In this document: positions 49,958-62,360 of the stretch, in pieces
Numbering within the stretch: position 1 is the first letter of the stretch
How the letters are laid out: every line of letters starts with the position of its first letter
Assembly (NCBI GenBank): GCA_002914845.1
Contig: JXTC01000246.1
Coordinates: 47,761-111,760 of the forward strand
Direction: 5' to 3'
DNA from: Trema orientale
Taxonomy: Eukaryota; Streptophyta; Magnoliopsida; Rosales; Cannabaceae
DNA length: 64,000 bases
Translations under genes and position numbers: made by a program
Notes under the pieces: generated by a model
What the model saw: only the letters and a program-made list of their open reading frames with translations
Database searches by the model: none
Told to the model about the DNA's origin: nothing

Positions 49958-50311
49958 CCTGTTTGGTTCGCCTATTTGAATGTATGTATTTGAATGGAAA
50001 TTATGGAATGTGTTATAATTGGAATGGGAGACATTTGAATAGAAAAAATAGTGGAATGTGTTATAATTAGGATGAGAGCATTGTAATGGACCATTCAAAA
50101 ATACCTCTCCCTCTCCATTCTCATTCAAAACATAAAAAAACCATTCCAATGGTTAACCTTTCGGATGGACCATTTGAATAGAAAAACTGAATTGTTGAAA
50201 CAAACACACATTCTAAAAGATCATTTAAATAGAAAAACTGAATTGTTGAAATAAACACACATTCAAATGGATTTTCCATTCCAATGGAATGGAATGGTTG
50301 AAACAAACGGG
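49958..50311. mobile_element. MITE copy C
   Basis: Begins CCTGTTTGGTTCGCCTATTT, ends GGTTGAAACAAACGGG; ~354 bp, same orientation as A. Inverted matches to B run over nearly the full length. Non-coding. Confidence 0.8.
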
Positions 50312-50984
50312 AAAGATTTGTAACCAGTAATGCCTTGATAAAGCACCAGAATATGAAAACAAACTATAAAAAAAAAAAAAAAATTCAATGTTGCTGGAGT
50401 TTCTGCTACTAATAATTTTGAAACAGAATCAATTACATGAGCATTAATCGTATCCTAGACCTGGTGTGAAAAAATCCCATCGTAGGCTAGGCAATATAGG
50501 ATAAATTAACTTGTGATTATCGAAGTAAATAAAAATAAAAAAAAAGAAGAAGACGACTAATTTAATAAATACTTCAGAGAAGACCACAAGCAAAGCTCGA
50601 ATTTGCTACCCAAATCTTCTAGTCCAATTATAATCTTATAGATTTGATGACCAAATGCTGGATTCATCATACATTATTAAACAAAAAGTTCAGCCGCCTA
50701 AAATTCTAAAAACTTACATTAACAACCTTAGTTTAAAGCCACAAAGGAAATTAATATGAATTTGGGATAATTGACATTAAGAAGGCTAAGGTGTAAACTT
50801 TAGTCTCCAACTCGGAGGCTTCAAACCAGTAACCTACAGAACCATATATATAGATATTAGACACAATAAGCCAAACCCTCGTTTTTTCTGAACTCTCTTT
50901 TTCTAAATTCTAATCGAAATGATGTCTGAATCCCAAAATCAAAAATTGTACCTTTGTATTTATTTCTCCTCACTTATGGGGTAA
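50312..50984. other. Gene-free spacer
   Basis: No coding region or repeat structure is seen beyond an A-run near 50368. Confidence 0.5.
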
Positions 50985-51400
50985 AATTAAACTAGACGTT
51001 ATACCGCGCTTTGCGCGATACGGTATTAATATTGCATATATTAGGCTTAATTTATAGTTAGGTTCAATGTATTACAATATTAAAGAATGTATTTGTCTCT
51101 ATATTTATTTTGATGAGATGAATATTACATAACCTTTTGTTCAATGAACTAAATTTAATATAAGGTATAATTAATATTAAATTAAATATAATATTATATA
51201 AAACATTAAACAATGTATTTATTTTTACATTTATTTTGATGCAACGAATGTATCACAGGTATTAGTTAAACAATGTATTTATTTTTACATTTATTTTGAT
51301 ACAACGAATGTGTCACAGCTATTTGTTCGATGAACTAAATTTAATATAAAGTATCATTAATATTAAACTAAATATAATATTATATAATACAAATATATAT
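50985..51400. repeat. CG-rich palindrome followed by tandem AT-rich repeats (possible Helitron-like end)
   Basis: AAACTAGACGTTATACCGCG followed by CTTTGCGCGATACGGTAT (50991-51028) forms a GC-rich palindrome in very AT-rich DNA. It resembles the sub-terminal motif found near 5' ends of plant Helitrons. Three diverged ~125-bp repeats follow, with a TTATTTTGATGNAACGAATG motif at ~51107, 51233 and 51291. No CTRR 3' end was identified. Confidence 0.35.
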
Positions 51401-51540
51401 TTCAATCAATTATAGCAAAGAAAAATAATAATAGGACCAATCATATCATGAAAAAATTAGAATTTTTCCAAAAATTTTAAAAATAGAATGGTGATCAAAG
51501 AAGCTATCAGAGTTTTTACACTCTCTCTGCTCCAGGCTTA

Positions 51541-51559
<19 letters not shown>

Positions 51560-51572
<13 letters not shown>

Positions 51573-51770
51573 GCAGCATCCAAACAATTGACGATGAAGA
51601 ACCCGAGTTTGTTGGAGGCCTCTTTGGCGGTTGTGGCTGCCGCCTGCGGGTCTGCTGGAGAGAGGACCAGAGGGAGGAGGGGCGGCAGCGTGGCGGAGAG
51701 ATGAAGAGAGTGGCTGAGAGCGAGTTTAGGATTTTTATTTTCTCTCTCACTCACGAGAAATTTCATAAAA
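51560..51770 (-). pseudogene. Possible dioxygenase-like gene fragment
   Basis: The minus strand encodes a short stretch with ADPQAAATTAKEASNKLGFF followed by IVN. This recalls the N-terminal DIOX_N region of plant 2-oxoglutarate-dependent dioxygenases (AA..LGFFQIVNHG). It continues into an ATAT repeat and has no further domain. Similarity is judged by eye over ~25 residues only. Confidence 0.25.
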
Positions 51771-52034
51771 TATACTTTGAATAAACCCCATTTATAACCA
51801 CATGACTATCTCAATAAAACTTCAAAAAATATGACTAGACCATATGAAAAGACTTAACTATCCTCAAAATGTTATAACTTTTTATCTATGCTTTAGAGTT
51901 TAGACCTAGTTTTCTTTCACTTTTTCTCATTTTTTAGTTTCTCTTCTTCTAAGTTTCCTCTCAATCTTCAATCTTATCTCAACTAAATAATTTTCTTAAC
52001 AATCAATATTTAATTAACATTAGAGAAACATAAT

Positions 52035-52567
52035 AGGTATAGTTTAAAATAGTTGGTATTTGAATTTCGAGATATTTTGTAATAGATTACGCACTAAAAA
52101 TAAAATTTGGATCAACTTTTACGAATTTCTAGAAATTTAGACTAGCTTCCCGGACGAACATCGAAACTTTTCAATGAATTTTGATGAAATTCGATGCTAT
52201 TTCGATGTAGTATATTTTTATAATAGAATCTGAAAAATTGAATATGGTCATCGAAATAGCATTGAAATTCATCGAATTTCATCAGATTCTATTATAAAAA
52301 TACACTTCATCGAAATGGCATTGAATTATCATCGAAATACATCAAATTTCATCAGATTCCTTAATAAAATACATTTCTTCGAAATTACATTGAATTTTAT
52401 CGAATTAGCATCGAAATGCATTGAAAATTTCGATATTTGTCGGGGTAATTAGTCTAAATTTTTAGAAAATTATTAGAAATTGATCTAAATTTAATTTTTA
52501 ATGCAAAATCCACCACAGAACATCTCGAAACTTAAATACAAACTATTTTAAATTATATCTATAATAT
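52035..52567. mobile_element. Foldback element with ~200-bp arms and TCGAAAT core repeats
   Basis: Outer ends GGTATAGTTTAAAATAG and, on the minus strand, AGATATAATTTAAAATAG match. The arms continue with TTGAATTTCGAGATATTTTGT-like, AGACTAGCTTCCCGGACGAACATCG-like and CAATGAATTTTGATG segments in inverted order. The core holds many CATCGAAAT / ATTTCGATG units. Non-coding. Confidence 0.65.
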
Positions 52568-52570
52568 TTA

Positions 52571-53040
52571 AACATAGAAATTTCTTTATCGGAGATGAGA
52601 GCGAGAGAAAAAGTTGAAAGATTTTAAGAGCAAGAGATATGTTATGAGAGAAATTTATAGAGAGAGGGCAGGGGTAGAGCAAGAGTGGAGGGAAATATTT
52701 TAGAGAGAGACTCAGAATTTTTGACTATATTTTTCCTTTTGTTTCGAGAGTTTTTTAAGGTATTTTTTCTTTTGTTACATGAACTATGCTTTCAGGGGCA
52801 TTTTTGTCCCACAGTCATATTTTTTGAAGAATTTTTGAGGGAGTTATATAGTTGTAACTGGGTCATATTTGGAGCATCTTTAATGAAATTTCTCTTACTC
52901 ACTCGTTCTCTAGCCGTCGTTCTCTTCTCCTCCTCTATTCGCCATTGAAGCTCTTCCACTCTCTTTCTCTCACTCAGTCGACAATTGTGCCCGCAACATA
53001 GCAAAGTCGAGGTATATTTCAATTCTTTCTCATATTCCAA
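52571..53040. other. Spacer with purine-rich and CT-rich patches
   Basis: A GAGAGAGA-rich patch (52590-52700) and a TCTC-rich patch (52900-52985). No supported coding region. Confidence 0.4.
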
Positions 53041-53884
53041 CATCTTATCTCAACTGGATACCATAGGTAACTTGGTGGCATATTTAAGTAGTAACTTAAT
53101 TTTTTTGTCCTTTTTTTTATGCAAAAAAAACATCCAAAATTCCCTTTCCATTTCACGAATATTATAACTAACTTAGGTGGATATGTATGGTATCCATATC
53201 ACCTTTTGTTTTTTTCAATTTCATTTTACTTATTTAAGCTATTTCTAACCTTTTCGTTACATTTTCCGAATACTATAAATAACTCGATAGGATACCGATA
53301 GTATCCTCTTATTATTTTTTATTTTTAGCATTTTTTATTTTTTATTTTTTATTTGGGATGACGACAAAAAAATACCACAACGTATGATTTTTATGTAAAA
53401 ACTAACATAACTTTTAATTTATACAAATATATTCCTTAACAATTTAAATATCTGCAAATGTGTACTCTACACGGGACAATTAAATGATTTTAAAAGTAAA
53501 AGTCCAAATCTCCTCACATTAATCAATTAAAAATGCTTCTACAATAATATGTTGTTTTGAAATTGTTTTATAATTAGATTTTTATTTTTTTAGTTTTAAT
53601 CTAAAATAGAAATAAAAATCCAGGAACTTTAAAAAGATTAAAAAAAAAAACAAAATAATAACTTTTAAAGGTTTTTAATAAGTTAATGAGACACTAAATG
53701 TTAAGGTATTTATTTATATAATAAAAAATTATATTAGTTTTTGGAATTAGTATATTTTTGGTTATTATTTTTTTAACAATAAAGAATAGTTATATCCCCT
53801 TTCAATTTCCAAAATATTATAAATAACCTAGTAGAATACTTATAGTAACCTCACAATTTATTTTCATTGTTATTATTGTTAAGT

Positions 53885-53936
<52 letters not shown>

Positions 53937-54420
53937 TTAGCAATAAGGAACCTTTACTTCCTCTTCAGTTTTATTAGATAACAACTGTAACATGGTATGA
54001 TACCTATGTTATCCTTTCTTCTTTTTTTTTATTTTTTATTTTTATTGGATAATATAAGTAATCTTATAGAACTCCTGTGATAACTTTTTTTCTCTCTCCA
54101 ATAAAGAATACTCAATACTCTTTCCAAATTTTCCAAATGCACAAATAACCAAGTAGGATACATATAGTGACACCATTTTTATATGTATCAACCAACCTTT
54201 TGTTACGTTGTTTTCTCTTTGTTTTTTTTTTCGAACAATTAAGAAAAACCAACTTTCTTACTTTTTATTTTTAAGAAATGGAATGCCCAACTTCAACCAT
54301 TTTTCGGCTATTATAGGTAACATATTAGGTGACTGTGGATAACCAAGTAGGTAATCTTTAATAATTTATTAGTTGACATTTGGTAACTCACCAGTTTGAC
54401 CTACAAAAATTTGAGCCAAA
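53040..54420. repeat. Degenerate array of a ~45-bp motif with GATACC
   Basis: At least seven diverged copies of a motif like ATTATAAATAACYTAGTAGG followed by ATACCTATAGTAWCC occur at ~53154, 53264, 53806, 53969, 54048, 54136 and 54305. They are separated by low-complexity T-rich DNA. No protein signature. Confidence 0.5.
53888..53939. repeat. (TTA)n microsatellite
   Basis: About 16 TTA units. Confidence 0.95.
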
Positions 54421-54770
54421 GTGCATACAAATGATAATTAAGTGGGTAACTGGTAGTAGCCGAGTTGGTGACCATTGTTAAATTTACTAGTTGATAGTCA
54501 ATATTACCGATTGAAATTGAAAAATAACCGGAAAAAATGCTTAGTTAAAAAAGAGAAGAAAATAAACACATAAATAAAATAGAAAATTAAATTAAAGAAA
54601 AAAAAACCAAAAAATGCTCAGTAATAGACTGAAAACATATTGGAAAAAATCAAAAAAGAAAAAAGAAAAAAGTGACTACTAAAAGGAGAAGTGCTTAAAA
54701 AAAAGGAAAAAAATATTATTCTGAAAATTAAAAATTAAAAAAAAAAGGAAAATAAAATCACAGAAAATGG

Positions 54771-55000
54771 TACACTCAAAAAAATTCAAAATAGAAGAAA
54801 CAAAAACAATTTAAAAATAAAAAAAGGGATAATTACAAAAAAAAATACCCTCATGTTTGGATATTCTGCAATTTAAACCCTGAAGTTACACTCAAAAAAA
54901 TTCAAAATAGAAGAAACAAAAACAATTTAAAAATAAAAAAAGAGATAATTGTAAAAAAATACCCTCATGTTTAGATATTCTGCAATTTAAATCCTGAAGT
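54771..55000. repeat. ~115-bp tandem duplication including a MITE arm
   Basis: Copy 1 is 54771-54886 and copy 2 is 54887-55000; both run from TACACTCAAAAAAATTCAAA to CCTGAAGT. Only a few bases differ. The unit joins flank and the left arm of the MITE at 54826-55296. Confidence 0.85.
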
Positions 55001-55296
55001 TTGGATTCCGCAAAATAATACCCTGAGATTACGAATTTCTGAAAATTAATACCCTGTGTTGATTTTTAACTGATAAAATACAATAATATCCTCAAAATTA
55101 AGATGAATAATATGGATTAATCTAGTTTTAATGGAGGATATTATTATTTTTTCGTTCCTAAAATTGGTCAAAAAATCTGTCCAGGGTATTAATTTTTAAA
55201 AATTCTTAATCTCAGGGTATTATTTTGCAGAGTCCAAACTTCAGGGTATAAATTGCAGAACATCTAGACTTCAGGGTATTTTTTTACAATTATCCC
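54826..55296. mobile_element. MITE with GGGATAATT termini
   Basis: Left arm GGGATAATTACAAAAAAAAA then TACCCTCATGTTTGGATATTC; right arm on the minus strand GGGATAATTGTAAAAAAATA then CCCTGAAGTCTAGATGTTC. The arms are ~70 bp and the interior is non-coding. The left arm is present twice because of a tandem duplication. Confidence 0.75.
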
Positions 55297-55299
55297 AAT

Positions 55300-56200
55300 A
55301 AAAAAATAAAAAAAAGTTGCACCATTAGCATGGTGCGAGACGCGCTATAGCGTGTACTAAGCAATTAATTTGGAAAAACGTAAAAAAAAAAAGGAAAAAT
55401 AAAAATCACAAAAAGGGTAAAGTGAAAAGAATTCTATATAGAAAAAAAAAAAGTACAATTCAAAAAATATATAAAACTAAAAAAATAATAAAAGGTTGCA
55501 CCCAATTTACTTTCTTTTTTCTTTTTTTATCTGCACAAAAAAGATGCAAAAAGTCGAACTAAACTTAAAAAGTAGTCTACACCTGGATAAAACTTAGTTT
55601 TAACCAAAATTTAATAATACACTCAATTGTTTTTTGACGAATTATTATTTTTAATTAAGATTATATTAATGAGGCCATTTTGAGCTTTTTTTCAGTGTCA
55701 TTTTAGCACTTTTAGACTTAATTTAAAAAAAAAAAACTAAAATGTTCATAAAGTCTAAAGCATATATAGACTTTTTATTTATGGACTGGATGGCAATTTG
55801 TATTGTCGTGTTGTATTTGTGTCGTATTGAGGCATATGTATAATGAGCAATTAACAAACTTGAACCCGACACATTTATTATTTGTGCCATCATTTGTAAA
55901 TCTATACCCAACACGCTAAATAAACATATTAACTTGTAAACGATACAAATTTGTGTACTGTTTATCCCATTAATTGAATTCAATTTAATATGTTAATAGT
56001 AAATATGCTGTATTTTGATCAACATGACACAATCTATTAACGTATTAAGTTTAACGTGCTAATGTATTTCACATTTCCAATATAACTTGATATAATCTAT
56101 TAACTTATTTAATATTTTCAATATAACTAATTAATTATAATGAATCAAATAAATATAATACACAATCTAAAGTTTAAACTAAAATAAAACTTTGAAGTTT
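55300..56200. other. Gene-free spacer
   Basis: A-rich low-complexity sequence, then AT-rich DNA. A short open frame at 55723-55983 (minus) has no recognisable similarity and is regarded as chance. Confidence 0.45.
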
Positions 56201-56202
56201 TA

Positions 56203-56636
56203 GGCTATGTTTGGTAGAGAAGAAAGAAAATAGGAGGGAAAGAAAAATTAGGAGGAAAAAAAAATGTATATAATAGAAATGAAAATATCTTTTCTCTATA
56301 GTTGTTTGGTATAAAGAGAAGAAAGAAAACTAACTTGTTTAAAAATTACTATTTTATCCTCAATATAATGATTTTAAAAATTAATATGCAAGTTTAATTT
56401 GATAAATTTATTTTTGTGATTGGCTATAGTATTTTTTCATATACTTTTCTCTCAAAGTTAGAGTGAAAAAATTTTGTGGGTCCCACCTCACTTTTTTCCC
56501 TCTCCTTTTCTTCTATATTTCTCTTCATCTCCCTTTTCCTTCATACCAAACACTAATTTTTCTCGTTTCCTTCCCCTTTTTCCTCCTACCCTTTCCTTCC
56601 TCTTACTTTTCCCTCCTATCAAACATAAGTCTTAGT
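56203..56636. mobile_element. MITE-like element with ATGTTTGRTAG ends
   Basis: The left end GGCTATGTTTGGTAGAGAAG and the right end, read on the minus strand as GACTTATGTTTGATAGGAGG, are inverted. The arms carry purine-rich (left) and pyrimidine-rich (right) tracts. About 430 bp, no coding. Confidence 0.65.
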
Positions 56637-57231
56637 AAATAAAACTAAAGAAAATTTTAAGTCTTAATACACATGACTTAACATAAAGTCTCAAAAAAAA
56701 TTAAATGTGTTAAACTTGTCAATTTTGAGTTTAGCAGGTTCACCTGCTTTTGATATGCTATTTAATCGTGTTTAATCAAGTTTAACCTGTTTTGTCCCGT
56801 ATTTATTTAAGACAAACCCAAACCTGCTAACTTCGTGCTGGTTTTGAGTTGAATTATCATATCATGACCTAAATTGTCGGCCTTATTTATAGTTGGAAGG
56901 TGCAGATTAAGTAGAATAAATTTTATAATGAACCAATAGTACGCATAAATATAATATATAATACATACATTTGATCTGTTTGGATTGGTTATTTTCATTG
57001 TTAAACAGTGGAAACAATCTAATTAAAGTAAGTTTTTTAAAGTAAAGATTCAATCCAACCCAGTCCGGCCGATTGAGGTAGGTTATATAGAAGAAAGACG
57101 AATTAGATTAAATTAGTCAATTTGACAGTTTCATTGGTTAGAGTTAATTTTTGAATATCAGTACTTTCACCCAAATGCCACTAATCAGGTTTATTTCTAA
57201 AAATAAAAAATAAAATAAAAAAGCCCAATCG

Positions 57232-60200
57232 TACTTTAAACATTGCGAAAAATTTGATGAGGAAAATTTAATTTTTTATGTTAATCTGTAATTTTTCAAA
57301 AAAATTGAAAAATTCTGGATTTTAAAATTGTTTAAAAAATTCTAAATTTTAATTAGAATAATACTACTTTTAAAAGTATTTAGAAAAATACCACTTTTAT
57401 TAATTGATGAGATAGCTGAAGTAACCAATCAAGTAACTTACCTTGAGTACCACAGAAAAATACTAATTTTGAAAAAAAATTATATTTTTCTAAATATTTA
57501 TTAAAAGTATTATTTTTCTAAAACACTTTTTAAAAAATAATATTTTTCAAGACAATTTGGCCCACCAGAGATTTTTCAATTTTTAATACTTTGGGCTTAG
57601 AATTTTGAAGGAAGCCTTTTAATAAAGAGAAATTTTGATTTTTTATGGTATTTTTTCAAAAAAATTGAAAAATCCTGGAATTTGAAATTGTTCTGAAAAA
57701 TCCCGGATTTCATTATAAAAGTACCACTTTTAAAAGTATTTAGAAAAATACCACTTTTTATTAATTGATGAGATACTTAAGGTAACAAGTTGAGTTACCT
57801 GAGGTAACTTGAACAGTTACTTCAAGTAACTGGATTTGTTACTCTAAGTAATGTAACTGGTTACCTCGAGTACCATTGAAAGTACTAAATTTAAATAAAA
57901 ATGATATTTTTCTAAATATTTTTTAAATGTGTTATTTTTCTAACAATACCTTTTAAAAGTGATATTTTTCTAAATCAATCCTGAATTTTTCAAAAAAATC
58001 AGTCAATCTGAGATTTTTCGATTTTTGATACCTTGGGCCTGAAATTTTGTAAATAGCCCTTTAATAAATGGCCTTTTTCCCTTTTTTTTTTCCCAACAGT
58101 TTGTTTCTTAGTGGATCAATTTTATGTAGAGTATATCAATTTTACGTGAATTGATATATTTCTTATAAAATTGATATATTTGGTCCTTTTTTTTTTTTTT
58201 CAAACTCGGCCATTTTTCAGTCGCGTTTAAACGATATTTATTTCTTAAGCATGGACCCGAAATTCAGCAATTTGACTAAGAAGTCCAAAGATATATCTTT
58301 TGAAACTCTTTGTAAAATCTCTTGGAAATTAGACATTATACAGTAATTTATAAAAAAATTTGAAAAATACGGTGGTTTAAGGTTTTTTAAGGTGCGGTAC
58401 GGTTTTTATTAGATAAATACTATTTTTTAAAAATTATTTAGAAAAATACTATTTTTTAAAATAGTAACTAGTTTCTGGTAACCAGTTTCTAGAAACTGGT
58501 AACTAGTAACCAAAGATATTTATAACTGGTATATAACTGGTAACTAGTAATCAGTAACAAGTTTCCAGAAACCGGTAACCAGTAACTATTTTAAAAAAAT
58601 AGTATTTTTCTAAATATTTTTTAAAAGTAATATTTTTCTAATAAAAATTGTTCGAAAATTTGAAAAAAAACCTGAGTTACGTATTTTTGTAATTCTTTTA
58701 ATTTTTTATATGTAAAAGTGACAGAAACCCTAAAATCTTTGTAAGTTATAATTTGACCACATTCGGTATTGCAAAATTCTACTTTAAAGAGTTTTAATAT
58801 GTAGATGTTATACTAAAAATCACCCTTAAAATATTCTTCCCCATTTTCCCAAAAAAAGGAAAAAGATTCAACATCATTTTTATTGGGAGATCAATTATTT
58901 TTAGGAAATTGTATTTGTTTTTATTTAAACCTTTTGTTCATTAAAAAGTCAACAATATCCTTCAACTTTACAAGCTTTTAAAATTGTTCATGAAGTTTTT
59001 CAGGTAAATTTAAATACCCAAAGTGGTAGTTATTGGAGCATAAAACTTAGTTAATGAGTGGTAATTTTTGTTCATCATTAAAATTTCAAATATCAAAGTA
59101 AATAGATAACTTCCATATTATTTAAAAAAAAATAAAATCTATTAATAAGGGCTTCTTAGAAAAATCCAGGGCCAACATCCAAAAAATTGAAAAATTTAGG
59201 ACCAGCTAAAATGTTTTTGAAAAATTCTATATTTATTTTGCCAAAATAACAATTTTAGCAAATTGTTTAAAAAATATCACTTTTAAAAAATATTAGAAAG
59301 ATATTATTTGTTCCTTAAAATTCGTATTTTTTAAAAGTACTAATCGAGTTACTTAGGATAACCAATCGATTTACTTGAGATAATTAGTCTGGTTACTTAA
59401 AGTAACTTGATCGTTTACCTCAAGTACCTCATCAATTCGAAAAAAAATATATAGTATTTTTTAAAAACATTTTTCAAAGTAATATTTTTCTAAATAAATA
59501 CGAGATTTTTCATTACGAATATTTTTCATCAAATTTGAGTAGTGTTTGATTATTATATAATTTCAATACAATGTAGCATGTCAGTGGCATATCGAGGGGA
59601 AGTAGGGACTAATAAGCTCAATAACCTTCCCCCAGCCTTTCTTTTTGCAAAATAATCCCCTCTTTTTCTTATTTTTTTTATTTTCTAAAACTTTTTTGTC
59701 AACAAAAAAATCTAAAATGCCCTAATTGAATCATCTCGACCAGCCCAATTGAGAGCTCGATTGGGCTAATTGAGTTGAACGAATATAATCGCAATTTTCA
59801 GGTTAATCATGATTTTTAAGCCGACAAATTGCGATTTAGGCTTGATATTATCATTTAGGTATTTGATTTTGTTAACCTCCAAAATATGAAAAGCCCAACT
59901 TCTAAACAACACGTCGACTAGTGCTAACAACAAATCTTCATTTCTCTTTTAAATTTGTTGAGATGATTGTAAAGTTTTTAGGAGAAGGTGTCGCTGGAAT
60001 ATAAAAGTTTCCTTAAAGAGAATGTTACTAAACTACATACCAGTTTTTAAAAGGTTATGAAACTAAAAATAAAGTGAAATAAAATAAAATTAAACTCATT
60101 TAAAGTTGAAGTTCTTACAAAAATACAGATCCAAATTCTAACAAATTAAAAAAAAAAAAATCATAGAGACATAATTTTTTTTAAATGTCCCAAATTGATG

Positions 60201-60380
60201 ACCTCAAATAGCCTGACTGGTTACTTCCAATATCTTTAAAAACTTAAAATTTTGAAGAGGTAACCTGACTTGTTAACTCAAGCATACTCAAATGTTTAAA
60301 AAATAGTATTTTTCTAAATAGACCTTCAAATATCGTATTTTTCTAAATAAATCAAAGATTTTTCCAAAAAAAAAAAAAAA
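57232..60380. repeat. Local family of GTTACC/GGTAAC foldback repeats
   Basis: Five diverged copies lie at about 57232-57625, 57626-58070, 58345-58690, 59150-59530 and 60110-60375. Each has a left flank with TTTTTCAAAAAAATTGAAAA, then AAGTATTTAGAAAAATACCA. A variable core of GGTAACC/GTTACTT palindromes follows, then the inverted TTTTTCTAAATATTTTTTAA and a tail like GATTTTTCAATTTTTGATAC. Copies 1 and 2 are in direct tandem; copy 3 has an expanded core (58470-58590). Non-coding. Confidence 0.65.
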
Positions 60381-61083
60381 AAGAAAAAAAAAAAAAGAGA
60401 GAGAGAAAAACTGTCATATATATGGGATGTTAATGTTATTATAAAATCATATTCTCATCAGATTTTGTTCGAATTATACATTTATTGTTCAATATATTAC
60501 AGTCCATATTTTCCCTAAGTATATAAATATCGATATAGAGACAAACATATCACAGAGTAATTGTTTCTTTCTTACCAATGTTACATAAAATCCCCTTATA
60601 ATAATTAAGGCCCAGCAATAAATTCTCCGACCAGTCCCTTTTTTTTTTTAAAAGAAAAATAATTTATTTTCCTCTCTCTTAATTTATGTCTTTCGTTTGT
60701 GACCTGCGATCTATTTAGATAGAGGATAACCTTATTAGTCAATCAGCTGGTACGCATTTCTTTTCAGAAAATGAAAGGATAGAACAAAAAACAGAGNTTA
60801 TATATAGTATTATTTCTTTTGTTCATCAACTTTGATTCTTAAGACAAATGTTGCAAATACAAAGAATTGGGAGGTGAAAAAGAAAGTTTAACCAACGAAA
60901 AAATAATAACAAAACAAAAGAAATCAAAGGAATGTAAAGTATAGAGGGAGGGCTGAAGAAGAAGTTAAACTGATTGGAAGGGATGGCTTTTGGATGGTGG
61001 GGTACATAGGAAATTCTTAACTTCTTTTAAGCTGTGTTATTTAGTCATTTTACTGGTATATGGGGTGCTTTTATATTTAGGAG

Positions 61084-62360
61084 GGGTGCTAATATAGTCC
61101 CCCTAAGCATAAACGCCGAACTCTTAAGTTATAACTAAATGACTCAATTAGACAGTCATCAAGGTTAAATACCAAAATGGCCCTCATCAAAACCCATTTT
61201 TTGATAAATTAACGCCCACTTATTAGTTAATTAGTGGCTGATCAATTATTTTTTAATACTTATGAGTTTATGAAATTTCGAAACATGAATTTAATGATCG
61301 TTAACAGAAAATCACCTTAAGTAGTACATTTGTTTTTTCTCTCAGTATATCCATTTATGTATTCTATATATTTTCACATATACATATATCACTTGTTGTG
61401 TTATTATATATATATCCCTAATCAAAATCCACAGTTTCCTATAAATTGACATTCTTTTTTTTAATAGGTTTTTAAACTATTTTTTAAAGTTTATGAGTTC
61501 ATGAAATTTTAGAAAATAGACTTTGTGGCCACTAACAGGAAATCACTCTTAAGTAGTACATTTTTTTTTTCTTGGTAGGTATATCCGTTTATGCTCTCGT
61601 TATATTTTCATACAATACCAATTCTACTATTACAATGTATCATTTTCGGAGTTAGATATATTAAGCTTATAAACGGATCTACTACGACTAAAAAGATATA
61701 TATTAAACTTAAAGACTTAAATTGTAAAATATAATATTTGTTTGTTCATAAAAACCTGATTCGATATAATCAATCTCATAAAAAGATGTACCACAACTGA
61801 AAAGATACTTACCATCTCAAGATTTCTTATAAATTAATGTCCATTTGTTAGTTAAGAAGTTTTTTTTACTATTTTTTAATTTCTATGAGTTTATGAAATT
61901 TCAAAAAATGAACATTATAGCCATTAAAAGGAAATCACTATTAAGTAGTACATTTATTTTTTCTCTTAGTATATACACTTATGTAGTCTGTATATTTTCA
62001 TATATACATATTCAATTACTACAATGCATCATTTTTGGAATTGGATATACTAAGCTTATAAATGGATCCATTACAACTAGAAAAATATGTATGAAACTTA
62101 AAGACTTCAAATTGCAATATATATATTTCATAAAAATTTGATAAAATACACTATGAGTGGAAATATATTTACCAAAAGTTAAAGATCATAACATGATATA
62201 TATGAAAATATACCAAGTAAATAGTTTGATATACCAGGAGAAAAAACGAATGTATTACTTAGTAGTGACGTCCCGTTAATAACTGTAAAGGACAATAAAT
62301 AAGGATAAGAAAGAAACTAAAACCTCTTAACTAATAAATGGACATTTACCTATAAAAAAA
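61084..62360. repeat. Three direct and one inverted copy of a ~290-bp repeat
   Basis: Direct copies start near 61205, 61440 and 61832. Each runs from ATAAATTRACRYCC through TATGAGTTTATGAAATTT, GGAAATCAC and TTAAGTAGTACATTT to TTTTCATATATACAT. The last two extend further to AAGCTTATAAAYGGATC and AAACTTAAAGACTT. An inverted partner of the first part lies at 62200-62350. No protein. Confidence 0.65.

Noticed and set aside
49243-50306. Short open frames rich in FHSN repeats
   Set aside because: Produced by the repetitive TTCCATTCAAATG sequence of the MITE family, on both strands.
61845-62141. 98-residue plus-strand open frame
   Set aside because: It coincides with the third copy of the ~290-bp repeat and is not open in the other copies.
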